From Brasenia schreberi (Eukaryota > Streptophyta > Magnoliopsida > Nymphaeales > Cabombaceae), in NCBI GenBank assembly GCA_036023115.1, contig JAYKKT010000061.1:11591501-11655500 (forward strand): 64,000 bases of DNA. Direction: 5' to 3'. Under the pieces are notes generated by a model. The model worked only from the letters and a program-made list of their open reading frames with translations, was not told the DNA's origin and searched no databases. Positions 1 to 12,100 of the stretch are shown here, piece after piece. Position 1 is the stretch's first letter; each line of letters opens with the position of its first letter. Both the position numbers and the translations under genes were made by a program.

Positions 1-1119
1 AAAAATCTCTCGGTACTCTATCATAAGCTTTTTCTAGATCAATAAATATCATGTGAAGGTCTTTCTTTTTTGCTCTAAAATGTTCCATAAGACGTCTCAA
101 AAGGTGAATCGCTTCAACAATAGATCTACCTGACATGAATCCAAATTGGTTCTCTGTTGTACTTGATACTTGTCTTAACCTACATTCGATAATTCTTTCC
201 CGCAATTTCATAGTATGGCTCATTAAATTGATACCTCGATAATTCGCACAATTCTGAATGTCTCCCTTGTTCTTATATATGGGTATAAGTGTACTCGCTC
301 TCCATTCCTTGGGTATCTTTTGGTTTCTCCATATTTAATTAAATAGTCTTATGAGTCAAGTGATTCCTATTTCTCTTAGGATTTTTCAAACTTCTATAGG
401 AATATTATATGGTCTTATCGATTTACCACCCTTCATATGTTTAAGAGCCTCTTTGACTTCATTCTTTTAAATACATCGATAGAAATTGTGGTTTATATAC
501 TTTTCTAATTTTGCTAACTCTCCTAAGCTAATATTAACATCTTTATTTTCATTAAAAAGCTTATAAAAATAATTTTTTCATCTATTTCTTATATCATCAT
601 TTACCACTAGAATTTTTTCATCCTCGTCTTTGATACATCTAACATAATTAAGATCTTTAGTTTTTTTTATCTTTAGCCCTAGCTATCCTAGAAATATCTC
701 TTTCACCCTCTTTTAAGTTGACTTTTTATATAAATCCTTCCAAATTTTAGCTTTTGCTCTACTGACGGCCTTTTTCGCTTCCTTCTTTGATTTCTTATAA
801 GCCTCTAAAGTTTTACTAGTTTTCTTAGCATAATGTAATTTGTAACATGCCCTCTTTGCCTTGATTTTATTTTGCACTACTTCACTCTACCACCAAGCTT
901 ATTTTTGTGTCAGTACACCTCCCTCAAATTCACCTAACATATCTTTCTCCACTTTCTTAACCTACATTCGATAATTCTTTCCCGCAATTTCTTAATATGG
1001 CTCATTAACTTGATACCTTGATAATTCGCACAATTGTGAATATCTCCCTTGTTCTTATATATGGGTATAAGTGTACTCGCTCTCCATTCCTCGGGCATCT
1101 TTTGGTTTCTCCATATTTC
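1..1119 (-). mobile_element. RTE LINE copy A, truncated, with an internal duplication
   Basis: Minus-strand RTE sequence runs off the left edge. From 1 to about 955 it covers the RT motif encoding AYDRVPRE back to the region ahead of the RT domain. At about 956 it jumps back, and 957-1119 repeats the segment already present at about 170-335 with some divergence. It carries many stops on the coding strand and is not functional. Confidence 0.8.
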
Positions 1120-1609
1120 TAATGCAACAATATGTTTGGAAAAATAAATGCATAAACTAAGGGGTAGATAGTAATCAATTCAACCATTAGCCAACTATCT
1201 ATTAGAGAAGAAAATGGATGGGTTGTCCTATCAACTATTACTTCGTAATATGTTTAATATTTTATCATGAAAACCAAAGTAATAGGGAAGAAACGTACCA
1301 ATTACACTTCTAACAAATGGTTTTTTATCATAAAATGAGGGGAAAGAACCATATCTGAGTGCATGCAGGATATGTGCACAACTGGATCAAGGATACCTTT
1401 GAATCTTTCACAAAAAAAAAAAGTAGAGGATATAGTTTTACATAGGATGAACCGCGATTTTTGTTGTAGTGCAATATAGAAACAATAATCGAAGGGCTAA
1501 GTAGCAGCAAGCTACTGTGAGTGTTACCCTCCTCAAAAAATAATAATAATATCATGTAGTCAATGACCAACTAACAGATATTAAACTGATAAGAACAAAT
1601 ATTACACTT

Positions 1610-2060
1610 CATATTGGCCAAAAGGCCAAGAAAACTGTCTTTTACGGTAGTGCCCTTCAATGGTTTTTACAGTGCTCAACCCATCCTTCATTTCATTCCC
1701 ATGTTCGATACAGGACTAAAGCTATCTATTTTATACTTGGTTTGGTTTAGTTCTCGTGGTTTGGTTCCTGTACTAGAACTAAGAACCAAACTAGTAATTA
1801 GTTTTTCCTATTAGAACCGAACTAAATTGATCTTCGAAGCCTTCTATCTATCCCTTCGGTTCAGTTCTAGCAGTTTGGTTAGGTTCCAGCGGATCCTCGA
1901 ACACCCCTTGTTTTAGCAACTAGGAAACCAAACGAAACTGTGTTTTCTTGACATTGACGGTCCATTTTAGACTTGAACTCGAACCAAAACAGCTTATTGG
2001 TTTGGATCGGTTTAATCGTTTCTTTCAGCACCCCTACTAGTTTGTTGGTTAAAGTTGTGG
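1610..2060. repeat. Degenerate GGTTC/GAACC-rich repeat, possibly an old small DNA transposon
   Basis: Many imperfect GGTTC, GAACC and CAGTTC words occur on both strands, with CACCCCT at about 1900 and 2031. A related stretch lies at about 2820-3080. The pattern resembles terminal regions of plant hAT-type miniature elements, but no clear inverted ends or target duplication could be drawn. Confidence 0.3.
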
Positions 2061-3394
2061 TCAATTTCCTCGATAATTCAAGCCACTTTCAGCCAGTTCT
2101 CGAACTCTGATACCCAGTACCAAGACCCAGAAACACGAAACGTAGCCGTGACTATTTGATTTGCAACTATGATCTTAATAATCTCTCAGTGTGTTCACAG
2201 AAGTGTAGAGAAAACACCGCTTTGCTCTTAATTTAATTCAATAAATAAAATGCCTTGAAAATGCGTGCTCTTTGCATTATTACATTGAAGAACAAAATAT
2301 GATATCTCGAAGTCTACATTATTGTCCTCTGTTAAAATGTCAGTCATCTTCATATCAATCACTGTGACGATGCAATTAATTTTTACAACATACACTTTGA
2401 TGAAGTCTTCGTCGCGTAGAAAGAACAGAGAGAACCGCAGATCATCATGCTGTGTGACATAATATGCTTAAGATGGGAAATGATGGTACAACATATCATA
2501 TAGAGAAAATAGAAGTTGATGAATGGCGGGTGCCGTTTCTCTATCCCCTTTTAAATTTATTCAGTAGTGATGATGAAAATGCAGTTATAAATCGTCAACG
2601 AAGCAGGTCGATTTAATAAATAAGGACGTTGATGAACGCCACCAGCACACCGGAACCAATTTTTAAAACCACAGTATCAAAAACTAAGAAACTTCCACTT
2701 TCTTGCTTGCTCCTTTTACTAGAATTGATGGTCCGAGTACCGGAGCATGCACCGTAACAGGCATCCCCTTTCCTCACCTCACGTTTTAAACCGTAGAGAA
2801 GTACAATAATTTAGCACAGTGGGCCGTCATGCCTGTGAAACCGAACTGGGCTAGAAACCGACTGAAACTGAAACCAGTCAAATCGAAACCAGAACTAAGA
2901 ACCACCTGGTTCAGTTCTCTACCTTCTATATAACTGAAACCAGGTTGGTTCTAACCGCTGGTTTCATATGTTTTCTAAATTTTTTATAACCTCAAATTAA
3001 TAAATGATCTTGACCGGTTCCATGTTATTTAGGAATTAAACCGGAAACAACAGTTCTAAACCAGAACAGACCCGGTATGATCTCATCTTTGAGTTCACTT
3101 TTGAGCTGCGCATGAAATTAATGATTACAGTACACTTACGTAACAAGTAGAGCTTCGGATCTCCACTCCCTCTGGTTGATACATGTGGAGAAAGTGCTGT
3201 AAAATGGAAAGAACTGTTTGTGATTAGGATCCGGTTGGCTCATACCACGCGTGCTCATTTTTGGCTCACTGCCCCCTACATGAATAGACTCAAACAAGTG
3301 ATTTTTAGCTCGGCTCCCATACTAGACTAACTAATTGATGGTAGCTTAACGAAGGAAAGCTTTCTTTCTTTCGTTTAATAATGGGACGCAGCCT

Positions 3395-3475
3395 AACACG
3401 TGAATACATGCACCGTTGCCACCCCAGGAATCGAACTCAGCACCTGCACCGTGAGTTGGAGAGCCGAAGGCAGTT
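3395..3475 (-). repeat. Possible tRNA-derived SINE fragment
   Basis: On the minus strand GAGTTCGATTCC (3427-3438) fits the pol III B box of tRNA-derived SINEs. The expected A box about 35 nt upstream is not recognisable, so at best this is a 5'-truncated or decayed copy. Confidence 0.3.
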
Positions 3476-3858
3476 TTTGTTTTCATAAAGAAACATGCAT
3501 ACAACATTTAATATCTTGGTTAAATAACAATCTCATGTTCAGAGAATTTCTTCACGGGCTCTTGTATCAAAATTTCTAGTCTACCAAGTAATCTAGCTCA
3601 AAATTTCAGAATTCGTATTATTATGATTGATAAAACAATAGATTTAGTAAATGTTTTGATTATTAATTCAATATCATCCAAGCGGAGCAGCTCATCTTAT
3701 GGACAAACTCCAAATACTTGATATTACAGGCCAGCACTGCTTCATGAATGAAACAATTCCACTGGGATCCTATTGGCATCGGCCACAAGGTTCTCACCTA
3801 AAAATTCCCCAGAAGATCAAAGCCATCAAAATGCCTTCGTATAGGATGATGTCAAGTA

Positions 3859-4015
3859 TTATCTATTGGTAGACGGACCTTCAACAGCATCTAGGTCTAG
3901 AGGGAGCTCGTGAGCATTATTTTTCTGCATAACTTCCACAACAAGGTTAGCACAATTAATATCAGCCCGATGGTTTTGCGTAGCCATAAATTCTATGGCA
4001 CGACAATGACTTATT
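3859..4015 (-). CDS. Possible terminal coding exon of an unidentified gene
   Basis: On the minus strand a CAG acceptor is followed by 51 codons without a stop (ISHCRAIEFMATQNHRADIN to DAVEGPSTNR) and then TAA. The composition is protein-like: acidic and hydrophilic, with a helix-like middle containing ANLVVEVMQKNNAHELPLDL. I do not recognise the family. No matching upstream exon was found between it and the ZW10 stop, so it may be the end of a neighbouring gene, a pseudogene piece, or chance. Confidence 0.3.
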
Positions 4016-4981
4016 CTGCACAAGACAGCCTAGCATACTGGGTGGCATAACCTTCTCAATTTCCATCTACTGCTCCCTTGGTGCGAAAGGATAAGCATTA
4101 TTAAGACTTCAAAAATATGTCCACGTCACATTCTTCTTTTGTCAAAGCAAACACGAAAAGGCTTCTACATATTTTCTTTTAGAAAACGAAAAGACTTCTG
4201 CGATGTTGAGTTTATGACAAGTTTCAACTTTCATTAAACTCTTCCTGCTAATTGCCATAAACTCCTCTCTCTCTCTCTCTCGACCCATGTTGATTTTGCT
4301 CAACAGTCATTAATTAACAAGAAACAGAAGAATCAACGTGCAAGAAGAGAAGTATCTTTTGAAACGATATTTGGTAAACGGAAGCCCATCCTCCGTGCTT
4401 CTTTCTCAAATGTAAGAACATGAGAGAGCAAATTATTCTAATAAATAAGTGAACTAAAGGTCATGAATTGATCTGAGATCTTTAATCAACAAAAGGAATT
4501 GCTAAATAAATCTCGTATTACATGAGCAACCACGGTATGGTTCACAGCAACACCAACCAGTCTTACGCTAACAAAGTTCGCATCACATTCAAGACACCAG
4601 ATACTGGATCCACTTGAAGTTAGATTAAGCTATAGAATTCAAATATATCTAAAGCATAGGATTCCAGAGATATATTATGATCCAGTCTTCATTTATTCAA
4701 ATTAGGACAGCACTAACTTTAAGATTTCTTAAATTGAGTTCATCATTCTCAACAATGAGTTGATATACAAGTTCAAGGAATATAATTGTGGATTAAAATT
4801 CCTGATATAATGATGGTGCAACGCAGATCTCATACTCCGTATCATAAACTATTGACAAAACCATTAGGGGCTAACATGGAGGGAAACTAGAGTGTCATCT
4901 TCAACACTTAAAAGAGTTTTCTTTGCTACGTTTCAAAACTCAATAGCCAATTTGGAGGATCCCAGTGACTGAATAAACTCT

Positions 4982-5236
4982 TTTGTACATAATGGAAGCA
5001 AAACCAACCCCCTCCTTAGTTGCCAAGGCTTCTTCAGCCCGGTTTGTAAGATGTATTTAGTATGTATTTGTACATAATGGAAGCAAAACCAACCCCTTCC
5101 TTAGTTGCCAAGGCTTCTTAAGCCCAGTTTGTAAGATATATTTAGTATGTATTTGTACATAATGGAAGCAAAACCACCCACCTCCTTAGTTGCCAAGGCT
5201 TCTTATGCCCGGTTTGTAAGATGTATTTAGTATTTT
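4982..5236. repeat. Three tandem copies of an 85-bp unit
   Basis: TACATAATGGAAGCAAAACC recurs at 4986, 5071 and 5156, exactly 85 bp apart, each followed by CTTAGTTGCCAAGGCTTCTT and GTAAGAT.TATTTAGTAT. The copies differ at only a few sites, so the duplications are young. No coding sense is apparent. Confidence 0.9.
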
Positions 5237-5239
5237 GTG

Positions 5240-6330
5240 ATAAAAAAGTATTTTTCATCTCATTTATTTATGACCTTGAGAGGGTTAGATTAGGAGATGC
5301 AAATTTCTTGGTGATTCCTCAAGGTTTTATGACAGATCAAACCCAACAAAACAGTAGATAGTGTTTAAACAAAATACAAAGTATATATCGCAGGGAAGAG
5401 CTATGGACTGGAAAAAGTTTACGGGAGGATTCCATCTTTAAGCTGACCTGTACATCGTAGTGTGAACAATCAACAATATTCAACATGCGAAGAACGGTTG
5501 TTACAGCCAAAAGTTGGCAGTTCAAATGAACATGCAGATAAAATATTTGGCAACGTGAAAATAAAGGAGAGGAAAATAGTGGGAATAAAAAAGCACATGC
5601 TTATACAATGCTGATGACAACCAGATATTAAAAGAATTACAAATACATTAAGAAACAGAATAGAATTGGCATTTGAAAAGGTTCAGAATTTTCAATATCC
5701 ACAAAAAGGCGCAATTAATTAAAGAAAATAAATGGGAAGACACGTTCACAACTATTAAAACTTGAGGAACACTGTACAACTCTAATGAACTAACCTACGG
5801 GTTAAGATCCAATGCCAGAACCCATAAACCAACTATCTGTAAGAAACAGGTGAGTGGGTGAAGAAGATCGCCTCAGGAACGCAACAGATGTGTTGCTGTG
5901 TTTCTATGCGCAGAATTGGAAGAAATCTGCAGAACCATCAGGCATCATGAACCATGCTCACACATGGATAACTTTGCATCCATCTTGACAAGGGTTTACC
6001 AATTTATGTAACACAAGTAAAAAACAGATGCGTTGTGTAGGCTGAAACAGGAATACCAGAAAAGAAAGCTTAGCATCATTCACATAAATTTGTGAACATG
6101 AAAGTAGCTTGGAACAAAACGATGCTTGCCTGGAAAAAGCAACAAGTTGAAATCAACAAACCAAATTAACTAAATCTTTATGATGAACATGATACAGTGA
6201 TGATGCAGTAACTAAGTAAACACAGAACTCCCAGGCCAAATAAGTTAAATCTATTTTAGCTGCAAGACATACCTATCATGCCAACGTTGTACCCAACTTT
6301 AAACCTGCGCTGCTTTTAGAATTTGATATT
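5240..6330. other. Sequence just 3' of the ZW10 stop, presumed 3' UTR and flank
   Basis: No open frame with family features on either strand. Position directly downstream of the ZW10 stop makes 3' UTR likely for the part nearest 6330. No poly(A) site could be fixed. Confidence 0.35.
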
Positions 6331-6414
6331 TCAGGAATATGCACTTTCTATTCTGCAGAGGCATTCCTTTCTTAGAGGTGAATCTGCAAATATTGCCTTG
6401 ATAAAATTTTCAAC
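6331..6414 (-). CDS. ZW10: ZW10 last exon (k), 27 codons and TGA
   Basis: Encodes [20 protein letters not shown] then RIESAYS and TGA, after acceptor CGTACAG. This is the usual ZW10 C-terminus. It lies 8.7 kb from exon j because the intron is filled by a hAT element with RTE insertions. Confidence 0.9.
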   Translation of the reverse strand, partial: VENFIKAIFADSPLRKECLCRIESAYS

Positions 6415-9104
6415 CTGTACGTGAATAACATGGAATGCAGGACTTCAGAACAGATGTGAAGTGAGACAAGGACATTTTGTATATGAAGAGAGTACTACTA
6501 CCTTGAAATATGAAAAAGGAAATTTTGGTTGGCCTACAGAAACAACAGTTTCACATATATTCAACACTTATAATGGGAAATAAAAGACTTGAATGATTAC
6601 TATTTGAGATCCTGTGTTGAGAAGTGCATCAATGGAAAACCATCAATTATAAATCCATAATCCAACTGAAGCGTAAAAAGTAGGAAATAGATGGATCATG
6701 TTTATGACAGCCATGGGTAAGCATGCAGGTGCAAAAACGGAACACAACCATTTTCAAAAATCATAGTTGTGGGAACATGAAACTCCACCCATGTAAGGGA
6801 TCACCCTTGCATGGTCGGTCCCAAGCCCGGATAAAGGAGGAGGGTTGCGTTAGGCTTATGACAGCCAGTGTAAAACTTTGTCGGACTTATTTATCATGAA
6901 TTTTACAAATTATGATAGGGTTTTACTATGTTATCAATAGTGCGCTATAGCGTTATAGTGGGACAAAAACCGCTATAGCATGGTAGCTATAGCGGGCGTC
7001 CCTCCAGGGTGTTGTTAGTGCCACTAACACTGCTATAGCAGGCCACTAGCTATAGCAATGTTAGCGTACGGAACCTAATTGGGTCGGGTCGATCCAATAT
7101 CCATTGGATTTACCCGAACCAAATAGGTTAAAATTGTTGTCTTCCTCCGCGTCTCTCTCCTCGTCTCGCCTCTCACGTATGCTACGTTTTTCTCTTCGCC
7201 ACCACCAGCGAATAGCAACCACTGACAGCCACCGCTTTCGTTGTCTTCCTCTGTCGCAGGTAAGCTCTCTCTCTCCCTTTCTCTCTTCTCTCTCTTTCTC
7301 TTTCTTCACCTCCGCCACGTTTTTCTCTTCGCCACCACCAGCACCTTCCCTCTCCGCCACCTTCCCTCTCATGGATTCTCTCTCTTTCTACGCCTTCCTC
7401 CCCGCAGGTAAGCTCTCTCCCTTTCTCTCTTCTCTCTCTTTCTCCGGCTTCATCTTTTGCCGCCTTCTCTTTTGTCTTGCTTACAGGTACTTCGATACTA
7501 GGATGATATATTATTAATTAATAGGTTATTTATGGCAAGGAACTCAGAAGTATCTTAGGCAAAAATGTAACAAATAGCATGCCCATTCTCTTTGTTTTGA
7601 TGTGAATGAAAGGAGATGCATTTGATGTGCTCGTATGACAATATTCTCTACATCATTTTCAGCTTTTATTTCAATGCTAACACCATTGTGCCTTTGGAAC
7701 ATCATATTTATATCTGTGAAATTTCAGATGGCTATAAAAATATATGGAATATTTCACAAAGAACAAGTCATTATGATCATTCTACTATTAAGCATTGCAT
7801 TTCTTTTCAAATTTAATGACCTCGTTTACATCTTTAGTACAAAATTGTGCGAATTATCGAGGTATCAAGTTAATGAGTCATACTATGAAATTATGGGAAA
7901 GAATTATCGAACGTAGGTTAAGACAAGTATCAAGTACAACAGAGAACCAATTTGGATTCAAGCCAGGCAGATCTACTATCGAAGCGATTCACCTTTTGAC
8001 ACGTCTTATGGAACATTTTAGAGCAAAAAAGAAAGACCTTCACATGATAATTATTGATCTAGAAAAAGCTTATGATAGGGTACCGAGGGAGGTTCTTTGG
8101 AGAACCTTAGAAAAAAGAGGTATCCCATTGACATATATTAGCCTTATAAGAGGCATGTATGATGGTGCAAAAACATGTGTGAGGACTCACGAAGGAACAA
8201 CAGACTTCTGTGAAGTTAATATTGGGTTACATCAAGGATCAACTTTAAGTCCATACTTATTTATAATGGTGATGGATGAGTTAACAAAACATATTCAAGA
8301 TGAAGTACCTTGGTGTATGTTATTTGCAGATGACATTGTATTAGTGGAGGAGTCTAAGGAAAAAGTTAATAGAAAATTGGAACTATGGAGAGAAACATTA
8401 GAAAGCAAAGGCCTCCGCCTTAGTAGAACAAAGACAGAATATATGGAATGTAAGTTTGATCATTTGGTTACTTTAGAGGACATAGAAATTAAAATTGGCA
8501 CACATTGCATTACCCAAAAGGAAAGTTTTAAATACCTAGTGTCAATTTTTCAGAGTGATTGAAGAATTGATGGAGATGTTACGCATAGAATTAATGCTAA
8601 AATGGAGAGGAGCATCAGGCATTCTTTGTGATAAGAAGATACCATTAAAGTTAAAAGGTAAATATTATAGAGCAGCAATTAGGCCTGCCATGTTTTATGG
8701 TTCTGAGTGTTGGGCAGTAAATCATCAACATGTACAAAAGATGTCCGTGACAGAAATGAAGATGTTAAGATGGATGAGTGGTCATACAAGAAAAGACCGT
8801 ATACATAATGAGGTTATTAGAAACAAATTAGGAGTGGCACCAATAGAGGATAAAATGAGAGAACATCGTTTAAGATGGTTTGGACATATAGAAAGAAGAT
8901 CAAAAGAAGAACCTGTAAGAAGGTTAGAAAAACTAAATTTGAAAAGTATTAAAAGAGGTAGAGGACGACCACAAAAGTGTTGGAAAGAAACAATAAAGAA
9001 TGATCTAGCTTATTGGGAGTTAACTACCAACATGGCACATGATAGGGATATGTGGAAACAAAGAATCCATGTAGCCGACCCCGTCTAGTATGGGAAAAGG
9101 CTTA

Positions 9105-9136
<32 letters not shown>

Positions 9137-12100
9137 CATCTTTAGTACTTTGCAACCTATAAAATGGTTAAGTTCAGGTTAACTTGTTTATAAGCTAGAT
9201 GTGTGCATGTAACCTTGTGAAGTGTGTGTCTCTGCCTGCTTTGTGTTGTGAGCTTGTTTGACAATTTTTGTTGTTAACAAATATGTTCAACCATGTTACC
9301 CGAGTGATGTTTTGCAAACATGTGATGAAATCAATCCTAAGCTTATTATCATAATCCAATTACTTCATAGTCGGACTTGATGCATTATTGATATATTACT
9401 TCCTGCGTTACATTTATCCCATTTTTCTTGCTAGTTGAGTAGTTATTCTGATTTTATATAGTGAGTGGAATCATCAGCAAGTGCAGTTGCTTGTTATCCA
9501 ATGAAAGTGGTAGGGGTAGTTGTGACACTAGTACTAGTAGTACAATTGATATTCGATTTTCTAATCCAGCATGCAACTATAGACCCATAGCTTCTAAGGA
9601 TCCAGGATGAAATTGGAGTTTGATAAAATCTAGGACGGATAATATGTGAATGTTTTGCACGTTATCTGGCCATGTTTCTACCAGTGAAATAACAAGATAC
9701 AATGACCATTTAATAAGAAGAAGCGAAAATGTGACAACTTACAAGAATGTACCTGAAGAAATAAAGAAAGCAATTACAATTATATGCACAGTACAACGAA
9801 GAAGAAGATCGAAAAGATTTCATTTACATCTGGAGGAGAAGCTTCTATTATGAAAGCTAACATAGGGGGAGGCACCTAGTGTTTACCATCTTCATCATCA
9901 TTTGGCTCACGACCACCTCTTTCGAAGGAGCCCATAGAATCATTTGTATGTTCATTAACTGACTCACTACGACAAGGTATATTAGAAAATCGATATAAGA
10001 AAGAAGAAAGAGAACGAGTATGCATATCCATTAGCAAGTAGATGTATCAAAATAGAATCTCCTTTAATGTTATCAGATCCCCTAGATTTCAAGTGATAAT
10101 TAGTGATATTAAGGCTCTATCGTACCATGACGTGAGGGAAACATTCTGGGAGAAGGAAGTGGGAAGAGTAAGAGAGTTTACAAATGAATTCAGAAAGCAT
10201 TGGACTCCATATGGATGCTCTATTATATCTGATGGATGGACGGATAGAAAACATAGAACACTAATAAATTTTTTAAAGTGTTTCTTAAGTCCATTCTGAG
10301 ACGTCTTATGGAACATTTTAGAGCAAAAAAGAAAGACCTTCACATGATATTTATTGATCTAGAAAAAGCTTATGATAGGGTACCGAGGGAGGTTCTTTGG
10401 AGAACCTTAGAAAAAAGAGGTATCCCATTGACATATATTAACCTTATAAGAGACATGTATGATGGTGCAAAAACATGTGTGAGGACTCATGAAGGAACGA
10501 CAGACTTCTTTGAAGTTAATATTGGGTTACATCAAGGATCAACTTTAAGTCCATACTTATTTATAATGGTGATGGATGAGTTAACAAAACATATTCAAGA
10601 TGAAGTACCTTGGTGTATGTTATTTGCAGATGACATTGTATTAGTGGAGGAGTCTAAGGAAAAAGTTAATAGAAAATTGGAACTATGGAGAGAAACATTA
10701 GAAAACAAAGGCCTCCGACTTAGTAGAACAAAGACAGAATATATGGAATGTAAGTTTGATCATTTGGCTACTTCAGAGGACATAGAAATTAAAATTGGCA
10801 CACATTGCATTCCCCAAAAGGAAAGTTTTAAATACCTAGGGTCAATTTTTCAAAGTGATGGAAGAATTGATGGAGATGTTACACATAGAATTAATGCTGG
10901 TTGGTTAAAATGGAGAGGAGCATCACGTATTCTTTGTGATAAGAAGATACCATTAAAATTAAAAGGTAAATATTATAGAGCAGCAATTAGGCCTGCCATG
11001 TTTTATGGTTCTGAGTGTTGGGGAGTTAATCATCAACATGTACAAAAGATGTCTGTGACAGAAATGAAGATGTTGAGATGGATGAGTGGTCATACAAGAA
11101 AAGACCGTATACATAATGAGGTTATTAGAAACAAATTAGGAGTGACACCAATAGAGGATAAAATCAGAGAACATCGTTTAAGATGGTTTGGACATATAGA
11201 AAGAAGATCAAAAGAAGAACCTGTAAGAAGGTTAGAAAAACTAAATTTGGAAAGTATTAAAAGAGGTAGAGGACGACCACAAAAGTGTTGGAAAGAAACA
11301 ATAAAGAATGATCTAGTTTATTGGGAGTTAACTGCTAACATGGCACACGATAGGGATCTGTGGAAACAAAGAATCCATGTAGCCGACCCCGTCTAGTATG
11401 GGAAAAGGCTTAGTTGTTGTTGTTGTAGTTGTTGTTGTTTCTTAAGTCCATTGATGCATCCCATTATGTGAAGGATGCAAATAAATTGTATACATTGTTA
11501 AAAAAATAATCTTGGAAGTTGGAGAGAAGAATATTATAAAAGTGGTTGCAAATAACAACAACAACAACAACTAAGCCTTTTCCCATACTAGACGGGGTCG
11601 GCATACAAGTGGTTGCAAATAATGCAGCAAATTATGTTGCAGCTAGTAGAATGTTAATGGTTGAATTTAATCATTTGTTTTGGCAGATAAAGACATACAT
11701 AGACTGGATGTGGCCCGTTTTGCTAATAGATTCTTAACCCTGAACAACTTGTGGCAGTCAAAAGAAGCTCTAAGGCTTATGGTTATTTATGTACAATAGA
11801 AAAAATGTCTTTTATGAAACAATACTGAAGGAAAGCAATCTAAGGTAATAATTTTGTAACTCAAATTTTGGAAGGGCATCAGTTTTTTACTTAGATTAAT
11901 GGGTCCCTTGGTAGATGTTTTACGTATAGAAAACCAATCATGGACTACATCTATGAGAAGATGGATCGTGTGAAGGAGCAAATAAAGTTTCATAAATATT
12001 TTTAAGTTATGTATTGTTATTTATTAATCTTTACTTCTTAATCTTATAATAACATTTATCTTGTTTTATAGGTTAACTTGAAGAACAAATAAGAGCAATA

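Larger units (their letters stand above)
1120..3858. other. ZW10 3' flank, no gene seen
   Basis: AT-rich sequence without convincing coding structure. It contains two stretches rich in GGTTC/GAACC words (about 1610-2060 and 2820-3080) and a possible SINE piece near 3430. The small open frames here show no family features. Confidence 0.4.

Noticed and set aside
3427..3438. Complete tRNA gene
   Set aside because: Only a B-box-like word is present; no acceptor stem or cloverleaf can be formed.
7061..7517. Long frames on both strands through the CT-rich stretch (103 and 137 codons)
   Set aside because: Low-complexity serine/leucine or arginine/glutamate strings from a CT-rich repeat in the hAT-1 leader; no domain.
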